This document shows, piece by piece, positions 13,098 to 19,476 of a stretch of DNA of 19,476 nt (the stretch's first letter is position 1; each line of letters opens with the position of its first letter). Both the position numbers and the translations under genes were made by a program. The notes beneath the pieces were generated by a model. The model did no database searches. It was given only the letters and a program-made list of their open reading frames with translations, and had not been told where the DNA came from. Source of the stretch: JTS-RE9 sp964649195 (GTDB lineage: Bacteria > Planctomycetota > Phycisphaerae > Phycisphaerales > Phycisphaeraceae); assembly GCA_964649195.1 (NCBI GenBank), contig CAZYPK010000096.1:1-19476 (forward strand). The letters are read 5' to 3'.

Positions 13098-14411
13098 ATG
13101 ACTACACGCCAATCGATTGCGTCCAGGGTCTGGCCGGTGTTGCTGGGGTTGAGTCTTGCCGGCTGCGCCTCTTCAACACCAACGGCGACCGCTCCCGCCG
13201 CGCCGGCGCAGGTTGCCTCGTCATCCCGATCATCCGATTCCGCCGTCGCCACCGGGGCGACGCCCACCGCAGGCGCAGCCGAGGCGGAGAAGGAACTGGA
13301 CAAGCTCGCGCCCCCGACGATCGTCGCCGCCAAAGCCGATGACTCCAGCTTCACCGTCAACGCGATGATCGGCCAGATCAACGGCCGGCCCATCTATGCC
13401 AGCACGGTGCTCGAACCTTTGGAGGGGCAGATTCGGGCCTGGGGTTCGACGCTTTCCCCCCGCGATTTTCGATTGGCCACCAACAAGCTCATCGGCGACC
13501 GCCTTTATCAGATCGTCTTCGACCAGCTTTTTCTGGGCGAGGCGGAGCGCAACCTGTCCGAGCAGGAGCGGTTCGGGTTGAAGGTCAATCTTCGCATGAA
13601 CCGTGAGGAGCTTGTCCGCCGCTGGGGCGCGGGCTCGGCGCCGCAGGCGGATGAGGAGATGCGCAGGAGGACGGGCAAGGGGCTGGACGAAACGCTCAAC
13701 AACATCAAGCAGACGATCCTGATCCGCAAGTACCAGGACGATGTGATCATGCCCCGCATCACGGTCAGCCGCCGGGATGTGGAGCGGTTTTATTACGATC
13801 CGGTGAACTACGAAAAGTTCAACCCCAAGCCCGGCCGCAAGATTCGCATCATCCGCGTGGCCACCGGGACGCAGGCCGGCGAGATCGACCGGCAACTGGG
13901 CGAAGGCAAGCCTTTCGCCGAAGTGGCGGCGGCGCGCTTCAATCAATACAACCGCGAAACCGGCGGACTGATGACCATCACGGACGACAAGGAAAAAACG
14001 ATCGACTTCATCCAGGGCGACAAGGTCTTCGGCCTCGAACCGCTCAATGAAGCCCTGGTCAAACTCAAGGCCGGGCAGACCTCGCCGCGCATCACCACCG
14101 GCGCCGGCAGGGATGAACTGCACTGGTGGCTCCATGTGGAACAGGTCAACGAAGGCAAACAGCTTTCCATACGGGAAGCCCAGCTTCAGATCGAACAGCA
14201 GATTCGCGGCAAGCAGTATCAGATGCTCGAACAGCGGTATCGCAGAAAGCTTTTCGAGGATGCGGGTTACAACCTGGAATCCCGGGCGGACAATCCGCTG
14301 GCGGAAATGGGCCGGGCGCTGGTGGAGGTTGCGGTGAATGTTTACGGGCCGGCGGCGGCTCCGGCAACACCCTCGGAACCGCCGCCGGTACCGAAGCCGG
14401 CAACGCCTTGA
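13098..14411 (+). CDS. SurA/PpiC-like peptidyl-prolyl isomerase lipoprotein
   Basis: The 437-residue protein is a likely periplasmic, membrane-anchored folding factor. The signal peptide ends in a lipobox, LSLAGC, with the lipidated Cys at residue 23, followed by an Ala/Ser/Thr/Pro-rich linker. From about residue 90 (AMIGQINGRPIYASTVLEPL) it shows the SurA N-terminal helical pattern. A parvulin-like segment follows around 250-350 (GRKIRIIRVATG, FAEVAAARFNQYNRETGGLM, LKAGQTSPRI). The end is helical (LSIREAQLQIEQQIRGKQY) and then Pro-rich. The parvulin part is diverged, so isomerase activity is uncertain and a chaperone-only role is possible. ATG 13098 is chosen because the lipoprotein signal begins there; the frame is open upstream only through repeat DNA. 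No strong Shine-Dalgarno is seen. Confidence 0.85.
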   Translation: MTTRQSIASRVWPVLLGLSLAGCASSTPTATAPAAPAQVASSSRSSDSAVATGATPTAGAAEAEKELDKLAPPTIVAAKADDSSFTVNAMIGQINGRPIYASTVLEPLEGQIRAWGSTLSPRDFRLATNKLIGDRLYQIVFDQLFLGEAERNLSEQERFGLKVNLRMNREELVRRWGAGSAPQADEEMRRRTGKGLDETLNNIKQTILIRKYQDDVIMPRITVSRRDVERFYYDPVNYEKFNPKPGRKIRIIRVATGTQAGEIDRQLGEGKPFAEVAAARFNQYNRETGGLMTITDDKEKTIDFIQGDKVFGLEPLNEALVKLKAGQTSPRITTGAGRDELHWWLHVEQVNEGKQLSIREAQLQIEQQIRGKQYQMLEQRYRRKLFEDAGYNLESRADNPLAEMGRALVEVAVNVYGPAAAPATPSEPPPVPKPATP

Positions 14412-14414
14412 ACA

Positions 14415-14429
14415 TGAGGCATTGCCTCA
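14415..14429 (+). terminator. Weak hairpin after the SurA-like gene
   Basis: TGAGGC and GCCTCA flank ATT three nt after the stop codon. The stem is short and has no U-tract directly after it; a run of seven T lies further on near 14475. It is only a possible transcription end. Confidence 0.3.
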
Positions 14430-14525
14430 AATCAAGCGAATCGTCGCGAATGGGATCATTCGATGTTTTGCGTTTTTTTCGCCTTTTGCGACGGTATGCA
14501 GCACAAGAACCGGACAACCCCTGGC

Positions 14526-14552
14526 AACCTGAGTTTCGCTTAAGCCCCGCCC
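14526..14552. repeat. 27-bp dispersed repeat, copy 2
   Basis: Exact match to 5576-5602 in the same orientation, 8.95 kb away. It sits 3 nt from the toxin-gene stop codon, in the 144-bp gap between convergent genes. Unlike copy 1 it has no facing arm, so it may be a half element. Confidence 0.85.
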
Positions 14553-14555
14553 CGG

Positions 14556-15074
14556 TCATATGAGGCCGAGCTTCCGCGTCGCCGACAACGGCAGATACAG
14601 GTGCCGCTCGTCGTCGGCCAGCGCCGTGAAACCGTATTTGAGATAGAACCGCTTGGCGCCGTCGTTGATGGCGATGACCTCGATTGCGTGGATGCCGATC
14701 TCGTCGGCGGCTCGCGCGATGCGGGCCAGGGCGTCGATCAGCAGATGTTCGCCAAGTCCGTGGCCCTGCATCGACCGGTCAACCGCCAATCGTCCGATGT
14801 GGGCGACCGGGATCGGGTAGCGCGGCAGCCGCTTTTTCAAATCCTCCGGCACCCGCTCGAACGCCACCGACCCGGCCGAGAGGGCGTAATAGCCGAGAAT
14901 CCTCTGGTCACCGGCCGCGACCACGCCCACGAAGTGCTGGCTGATTCCGCTTTTCTCATTCTGACCGGCGAAGCGGAGCAGGTACTCATCGAGTTCGGCG
15001 ATGCCGCACGAAAACATGGCGCGATCGTGCCGCTTGCGGAGTTTCTCGATGATCCACGAAGGCTGGTCAGGCAC
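14556..15074 (-). CDS. GNAT acetyltransferase toxin (TacT/AtaT-like)
   Basis: The 172-residue protein matches toxins that use acetyl-CoA to acetylate the amino acid on charged tRNA and so block translation. It opens with the typical CGIAELDEYLLRFAGQNEKS segment (C..XXLDxYL). The acetyl-CoA loop is GRLAVDRSMQGHGLGEHLL with Q-x-x-G-x-G. It ends with AKRFYLKYGFTAL, where the Tyr before GF is the usual catalytic acid. It begins at GTG 15074 and overlaps the antitoxin end by 8 nt (GTGCCTGA), so the two are translationally coupled. With the DUF1778 partner upstream this is a textbook type II toxin-antitoxin arrangement. The exact tRNA target cannot be read from sequence. Confidence 0.92.
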   Translation of the reverse strand: MPDQPSWIIEKLRKRHDRAMFSCGIAELDEYLLRFAGQNEKSGISQHFVGVVAAGDQRILGYYALSAGSVAFERVPEDLKKRLPRYPIPVAHIGRLAVDRSMQGHGLGEHLLIDALARIARAADEIGIHAIEVIAINDGAKRFYLKYGFTALADDERHLYLPLSATRKLGLI

Positions 15075-15351
15075 GGCGCTTCCTGTACCGCCGGGCGGCG
15101 GCCTTCAGCGCCTTGTTGGGCTTGGGGTCTGACGCGATGAGTTTCACAAACGTGTCGCGGTCGCGAATCGACAGCCGGGTGACCGTGGCTTGGTCGATCG
15201 TCCGCCGCGCCGCCTGGACCAGATTGGCGACCGCGAAATCCGACACCGACTGGCCGGTGGCGGTGGCGGCCTGCTCGATCATCCGCTTTTGTTCCTCGCT
15301 GAGCCGGAAGTCAAGCCGGGCGTTTCGCGCGGTTGAATGCAGTGTGGTCAT
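15067..15351 (-). CDS. DUF1778 (TacA-like) antitoxin
   Basis: The 94-residue protein has an N-terminal ribbon-helix-helix segment (ARLDFRLSEEQKRMIEQAA, then TGQSVSDFAVANLVQAARR). The C-terminal tail is charged and probably wraps and blocks the GNAT toxin (PKPNKALKAAARRYRKRR). Proteins of this family bind DNA as dimers and repress their own operon together with the toxin. ATG 15351 is chosen because GGAG lies 7 nt upstream and the strand motif follows directly. An alternative start 21 nt upstream adds seven residues and lacks such a site. The toxin gene follows with an 8-nt overlap. A palindrome 22 nt before the ATG is the likely operator. Confidence 0.92.
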   Translation of the reverse strand: MTTLHSTARNARLDFRLSEEQKRMIEQAATATGQSVSDFAVANLVQAARRTIDQATVTRLSIRDRDTFVKLIASDPKPNKALKAAARRYRKRRA

Positions 15352-15373
15352 GGGCGGTCTCCCGCTGCTCATC

Positions 15374-15394
15374 TGTACGGTTCATTCCCGTACA
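15374..15394 (-). promoter_or_regulatory. Palindromic operator candidate for the toxin-antitoxin operon
   Basis: TGTACGG and CCGTACA are perfect inverted 7-bp arms around a 7-nt spacer (21 bp in all). The near arm ends 22 nt upstream of the antitoxin ATG, next to its Shine-Dalgarno. Ribbon-helix-helix antitoxins bind such palindromes, so autorepression is the natural inference. On the minus strand the distal arm overlaps TTGTAC, a weak -35-like hexamer. The rest of 15395-15523 shows no gene. Confidence 0.6.
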
Positions 15395-15523
15395 AAGTTT
15401 AGCCCCGGGTTGACGGTGCGGCAAGTTTTTCCGAGCCGGCAGCGGGCGGTTGATGCAGGTTGTCGGTCCAGGCGCCGCCTGTCGGGATGGCGCCAAAGAC
15501 CAAAACAAATCACCACGTCTCTG

Positions 15524-16444
15524 TCATTGCGCGACTTTCCGCCAGCCTTCCGGGTTGAACTCGGTGATCCTGGCCGCGTTCACATCGGAGTTTTCGCCCA
15601 AGTCCTTTTCGTAAACATTGCCATCCATGTCCACGAGGAATGACATGACGCCCGACACATTGTAGGCCTCGGGCCAGGCGAGCAGGGCATGGCCTCTGGA
15701 CATGCGGCCGGACTCGTCCACATAGTTCCTGGCGCCGCCGGGCGCGGCGGCGCCCTGCCGGGTGAGGATTCGGAAGTAGTAGCCGTGATACGGCTGGCGC
15801 GCGGCCTTGGTCAGATCGACATCGCCGGCGGCGGCGGCTTCCGCGAACAGAGGCCCAAGCGGCGAGGCCGGGGCGTCGGGATCGCTTTCATCATCAGGCC
15901 AGTAGAGTCCGTCGCGCTTGCCCTTGGCGCTGCGGATGTTGGCGGCATAGGTCCTGACGCCGTCGTTGTCCGGGTCGATGACGTAATACTCGAACTGAGC
16001 CAGGGCATACAACCTGGAAACCTTGATGACGTTCAATTCATTGCGGCCGATGCGGCGGGTGATGACCTCTTCGACGCCGGCATCGGTGTCAAACCGCCAC
16101 TTGGAGGATTCCCTGACCAGCGGCGTGACAAACGGAACAAGATCGGGGCCGATGAGCAGCGACATCTGGCCGTTCTTCTCCGGGGTCAACTCGGCATGGC
16201 GTTCCAGGGCGGCGGCGAAGCGCTGGAAGTCGGCTTCATCCTGCTCCGGGTCGCCTGTCAACAGTTCGCCGGCGCGTTCGCCGAAGATATGCCGCAGCGC
16301 CTGCCGATCGCGTGCGCGGGTGGCGTCGAACAGCGCGTCCACCGCCTGCTGAGGGGAGTCAAAGGTGGCCTGGCTGGAGCAGCCGCCCAGCGAGCCGGCC
16401 AGCGCGGCGACGATCGAGAGTGCAAGAATGTTGAACGATTTCAC
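15524..16444 (-). CDS. DUF2950 lipoprotein
   Basis: The 306-residue protein belongs to the DUF2950 family of envelope proteins with no known activity. It has a lipoprotein signal ending LAGSLGGC (Cys 22). Family signatures follow: FDSPQQAVDALFDATRARD, WRFDTDAGVEEVITRRIGRN, GKRDGLYWP, SPLGPLFAEA, PYHGYYFRILTRQG and the C-terminal YNVSGVMSFLVDMDGNVYEK. GTG 16444 is chosen: AGAGGA lies 7 nt upstream and the signal peptide starts there. A start at 16558 would add 38 residues of non-signal sequence. It follows the DUF3300 gene by 114 bp on the same strand. From memory the two families often sit together, so a shared operon and joint role in the envelope is likely but unproven. Confidence 0.93.
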   Translation of the reverse strand: MKSFNILALSIVAALAGSLGGCSSQATFDSPQQAVDALFDATRARDRQALRHIFGERAGELLTGDPEQDEADFQRFAAALERHAELTPEKNGQMSLLIGPDLVPFVTPLVRESSKWRFDTDAGVEEVITRRIGRNELNVIKVSRLYALAQFEYYVIDPDNDGVRTYAANIRSAKGKRDGLYWPDDESDPDAPASPLGPLFAEAAAAGDVDLTKAARQPYHGYYFRILTRQGAAAPGGARNYVDESGRMSRGHALLAWPEAYNVSGVMSFLVDMDGNVYEKDLGENSDVNAARITEFNPEGWRKVAQ

Positions 16445-16558
16445 GGTGAATTCCTCTTGTAATGAAGGACCGGTGAGGCGCCTTTCGCGGCAATGGAACC
16501 GAACAAATGGAACCGACCCATGCACGGTGTCGGACTGTCGGGGACGACGTTGGATCAC

Positions 16559-17911
16559 TCAGCGACGACGGCCGCCGCCACCGCCACGGGAGATGCCGGC
16601 GCTGCCGCGACTGATGGAACCGCGGCTGCTTTGCGCGGCGGAGGCCCGATTGGTGGAGAAGCCGCCGGATGACCGCTGCGCCTGGGACCGGGCTGCGGAA
16701 GGCGCCTGCGGCGTGGGTCTGCTGGCCGCGGCGGGTGCGGCGGGCACATTGCGCGGCGCCGGCGGAGCGACGGGGCGGGTCGGCGCGGCCGGTGCTGCCG
16801 GGCGGCTGGGGGCGCTGGGCCGGACCGCGGTGTTGCCCGGACTGGGGGCGCGGGCGGCGGGGCTTGCGCCGCCGGGACGGGTCGCCGCCGCCGGCGTATC
16901 ACGCTTGGGGTTGGGGAGCCTCACATCGCTGGGCAACTGGCCTGCGCCGGCGCCTCGGAACTTCTCCATCGATGCCGCCCCGCCGGGCCTGGCCAGGTTG
17001 CCGGCGCTGGCCTTGGCGGGATTGGGTTTCCATTGCTGCCCTTCCTGGCCGGGACGATTGCGGCCGACGTTGTTGTTCTTGATGTCGTTCCTGTTGATGT
17101 TGTTGATTCTGGAGTTGTCGATGTTGATGTCGCCGCGGTCGATGTCGATATCGATGTCGGCATAGCCGCCGCCCCAGCCGACGTAGCCGTGGTGCCAGTC
17201 GCAGTAGTTGTTGTGCCATATCGCTCCGACGGCGACGCCCAGACCGAAACCGATGATCCCGGCGGCCACCGCGTCGCCGCTGTCGTAGTGATCCACATAC
17301 ACCACCTGCGGGTCATAGCTGGGCACATAAATGATGTCGGGCTGCGCCGATTCGATGATGATCGTCTCGCCCTGCTGAACGACGGTCTGCTGATCGCCCG
17401 ATTGAAGCACGCCGTTGGACTTGGCCTTGGCGCGAAGGTTCTGGACGGCGGTCATCACATCCTGCGGCTGAAGCAGGTAGGCCTGCCCCAGCGCCTGGGT
17501 CCATTCCATGTTGTCGTACATCATCTTCAGAACGTCGGCCACCTTGCCAAGGGCCTGAATCGGCGGCTCCACCCCCTGGGCGGCCAGGGCCTCCGCCTTG
17601 CCCCCGCCGGCAAGGAACAGGTGCGCCTTCCTGACCTCTTCCGGGTACACCGCTCCGGCCAGCACGTTGGCCAGCAGGTTGTCCGGGTAGAGCGCGACGG
17701 CGCCGAGCATCTTCTCCAGGTCCGCCATGCCCAGTTTGCTGGGCAAAGGTGAAGCGGGTTGCCCGGCGGACGATGCGGCCGGTTGCGATGGCGTCTGGGT
17801 GGGCGTCGCGGGGCTTGTCCCAGGCGCGGCACCCGGCGCGACGACCTGGGCGAACAGGCCGTGGGTGTTCAGGGCAAGGCATCCGACGCAAATCAAGAGA
17901 TGTCGCATCAT
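16559..17911 (-). CDS. DUF3300 exported protein with disordered C-terminus
   Basis: The 450-residue protein begins with a signal peptide (MMRHLLICVGCLALN, likely cleavage after GLFA). A Pro/Ala/Ser linker follows, then the DUF3300 domain (about residues 60-240) with LEKMLGAVALYPDNLLANVL, MYDNMEWTQALGQAYLLQP, LRAKAKSNGVL and PDIIYVPSYDPQVVYV. Next is a Gly-rich hydrophobic stretch and an unusual Asp/Ile/Asn-alternating run (DIDIDIDRGDINIDN, then NINRNDIKNNN). The last ~170 residues are Ala/Pro/Arg-rich low complexity ending in Gly/Arg. ATG 17911 (or 17908) follows GGAG at 8 nt. No enzymatic motif is visible; its function is unknown. It lies directly upstream of the DUF2950 lipoprotein gene. 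Confidence 0.93.
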   Translation of the reverse strand: MMRHLLICVGCLALNTHGLFAQVVAPGAAPGTSPATPTQTPSQPAASSAGQPASPLPSKLGMADLEKMLGAVALYPDNLLANVLAGAVYPEEVRKAHLFLAGGGKAEALAAQGVEPPIQALGKVADVLKMMYDNMEWTQALGQAYLLQPQDVMTAVQNLRAKAKSNGVLQSGDQQTVVQQGETIIIESAQPDIIYVPSYDPQVVYVDHYDSGDAVAAGIIGFGLGVAVGAIWHNNYCDWHHGYVGWGGGYADIDIDIDRGDINIDNSRINNINRNDIKNNNVGRNRPGQEGQQWKPNPAKASAGNLARPGGAASMEKFRGAGAGQLPSDVRLPNPKRDTPAAATRPGGASPAARAPSPGNTAVRPSAPSRPAAPAAPTRPVAPPAPRNVPAAPAAASRPTPQAPSAARSQAQRSSGGFSTNRASAAQSSRGSISRGSAGISRGGGGGRRR

Positions 17912-18104
17912 GGCTGAATCTCCGCAAAAATGGTGACGCGGCGACGAACGATGATCCGGCAAGCACGCGGCAGATGAACACCCTCGCCGGATTATTTCGG
18001 GGTTCAGTATAACGGCGGACGAATCGATCGACATTGGACCAAAGTCCAATGCTGCAATGGAGGCGTGCCCCTATTTTGCGGCAAGCCCCGCCTTCGCTGG
18101 AAAA

Positions 18105-18247
18105 CTCCAAATGACAAAGCTCAAGTTCCAAACAAGCTCCAAAATGCGGAAAGGGGAAAAACAAGGAATTCGGATCGCGCATGATTTCCACCTTTTTCCT
18201 TTGGAATTGGAGCTTGTTTGAGATTTGGGAATTGCGATTTGTGATTT
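18105..18247. repeat. Heptamer-period repeat block with inverted arms, upstream of pckA
   Basis: On the left CTCCAAA, TGACAAA, GCTCAAG, TTCCAAA run in 7-bp register (18105-18132). On the right GAGATTT, GGGAATT, GCGATTT, GTGATTT do the same (18220-18247). CAAACAAGCTCCAA (18129-18142) pairs with TTGGAGCTTGTTTG (18207-18220), so the block can fold on itself. The 22-bp segment 18206-18227 is the inverse of 5535-5556. A half-arm GCAAGCCCCGCC lies at about 18081. The whole 444-bp gap 17912-18355 shows no gene. Confidence 0.75.
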
Positions 18248-18355
18248 CAGACCGCACGTCAACCAGGAATGAAACGGCCTTGGGCCGGGCAGGTCACCCC
18301 GTTTGATTTCGTATCTTCATCCTGTTTTCTCAACTCCCATTGAAGGAACACTCCC

Positions 18356-19476
18356 ATGCCCAGCTTCAACCTTGCATCGCATGGCATCACCGTTGAAGAC
18401 ATCCGCCGCAACCTCGCCCCGGCCGAGCTTTACGCGGAGGCGATCCGCGTGGAGCCGGACTGCGCCATCTCCGACACCGGCGCCCTGATCGCCTATTCCG
18501 GCGCCAAGACCGGACGATCACCCAAGGACAAGCGCGTGGTCCGCAATCCGGCTTCCGAAGGCGATGTGTGGTGGGGCAATGTCAACGTCCCCATCGATGA
18601 GGCGACCTTTCAGATCAACGTCGAGCGGGCGAAGGATTATCTCAACACCCGTCCGCTGCTTTACTGCGTGGACGCCTTCGCGGGCTGGGATCCCGAAACG
18701 CGCATGAAGATCCGCGTGATCTGTTCGAGGCCCTATCACGCCCTTTTCATGCACACGATGCTGATCCGCCCGACGAAGGATGAGCTGACGTCCTTCGGCG
18801 AGCCTGACGCGGTGATCTACAACGCCGGCGCCTTCCCCGCCAACCAGCGCACCGCGGGCATGACCAGCAAGACCTCCATCGACCTCTCGCTCGAAACGCG
18901 CGAGATGGTGATCCTCGGCACCGAGTATGCCGGCGAGATGAAGAAGGGTGTCTTCACGATGGTCAACTACTTCGGACCCAGGCGCGGCATCCTGTCGATG
19001 CACTGCTCGGCCACCGCCGACAAACAGACCGACACGTCATCGCTCATGTTCGGCCTGTCAGGCACGGGCAAGACGACGCTCTCGGCGGACCCCAAGCGGC
19101 TGCTCATCGGCGACGATGAACACTGCTGGAGCGACAAGGGCATCTTCAACATCGAAGGCGGCTGCTACGCCAAGGCCATCGATCTCACACCCGAAAGCGA
19201 GCCGGAAATCTTTCAGGCCCTGCGCTTCGGCGCGGTGCTGGAGAATGTGGTGTTCGACCCGGCGACGCACCACGTCGATTTCAAGGACACGAGCATCACG
19301 CAGAACACCCGCGGGGCCTACCCCATCGAGTTCATCCGCAATGCGAAGGTGCCTTGCGTCGCGGGGCATCCGCGCGACATCATCTTCCTCACCTGCGACG
19401 CCTTCGGGGTGCTGCCGCCGGTGAGCAGGCTCTCGCCGGCGCAGGCGATGTATCACTTCATCAGCGGCTACACCGC
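18356..19476 (+). CDS. pckA: Phosphoenolpyruvate carboxykinase (ATP), 3' end outside window
   Basis: The enzyme converts oxaloacetate plus ATP to PEP, CO2 and ADP, the entry step of gluconeogenesis, in the cytoplasm. About 373 of an expected ~530-540 residues are present and the frame is open to the last base. Diagnostic motifs are SGAKTGRSPKDKR, the family-specific RGILSMHCSATADK, the P-loop GLSGTGKTTLSADPKR, the metal-binding LLIGDDEHCW, then FNIEGGCYAKAIDL and FGVLPPVSRLSPAQ. The P-loop of this form separates it from GTP-type enzymes. ATG 18356 has AAGGA 8 nt upstream. It is preceded by a long repeat-rich gap and has no visible operon partner. Confidence 0.95.
   Translation, partial: MPSFNLASHGITVEDIRRNLAPAELYAEAIRVEPDCAISDTGALIAYSGAKTGRSPKDKRVVRNPASEGDVWWGNVNVPIDEATFQINVERAKDYLNTRPLLYCVDAFAGWDPETRMKIRVICSRPYHALFMHTMLIRPTKDELTSFGEPDAVIYNAGAFPANQRTAGMTSKTSIDLSLETREMVILGTEYAGEMKKGVFTMVNYFGPRRGILSMHCSATADKQTDTSSLMFGLSGTGKTTLSADPKRLLIGDDEHCWSDKGIFNIEGGCYAKAIDLTPESEPEIFQALRFGAVLENVVFDPATHHVDFKDTSITQNTRGAYPIEFIRNAKVPCVAGHPRDIIFLTCDAFGVLPPVSRLSPAQAMYHFISGYT

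Noticed and set aside
13230..14135. 301-codon minus-strand frame
   Set aside because: Shadow of the SurA-like lipoprotein gene; no start signal or domain.
15689..16462. 257-codon plus-strand frame
   Set aside because: Antisense to the well-supported DUF2950 gene.

Overview
This window is a GC-rich stretch of bacterial chromosome. Gene content and style suggest a planctomycete, perhaps of the Phycisphaerae type. The grounds are a frameshifted prfB, many exported or lipid-anchored proteins, a Planctomycetes/Verrucomicrobia-style Nramp-like transporter, wide repeat-rich gaps and weak Shine-Dalgarno signals. That assignment is an inference from memory of such genomes; no rRNA or tRNA is present to test it.

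Left part (1-5446): a class I aspartate/aromatic aminotransferase (+), a Uma2-family protein (-), peptide release factor 2 (+, needs a +1 frameshift), undecaprenyl diphosphate synthase (-) and a MiaE-type tRNA hydroxylase (-). These are mostly housekeeping genes, each apparently its own unit. The gaps hold GC-rich hairpins, a ~145-bp inverted-repeat element and 7-bp-period tandem repeats.

Middle part (5447-13097): a glycogen-debranching enzyme (+) and an Nramp-like membrane transporter (-) converge on a visibly lower-GC island (about 8240-10730). The island carries three overlapping minus-strand reading frames: a probably 5'-truncated fragment, a ~500-residue exported protein of unknown function and a tiny exported protein. 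It is bounded by repeat elements on both sides. The transporter gene is bracketed by two copies of a hairpin repeat that differ by a compensatory base-pair change.

Right part (13098-19476): a SurA/parvulin-like lipoprotein (+); a DUF1778 antitoxin/GNAT toxin pair (-) with a perfect 7-7-7 palindrome upstream that is a good operator candidate; the DUF3300-DUF2950 envelope pair (-); and the first two thirds of ATP-type PEP carboxykinase (+), cut by the window end.

The most unusual signal is prfB. Its autoregulatory frameshift site reads CTT TAA C, where CTT TGA C is usual. It has no internal Shine-Dalgarno stimulator, but a 7-bp hairpin ends just 5 nt before the slippery codon. The second theme is the repeat landscape: heptamer arrays of different sequence at several intergenic sites, and paired GC-rich arms enclosing unrelated cores. 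I found no CRISPR array, rRNA, tRNA or intact transposase.
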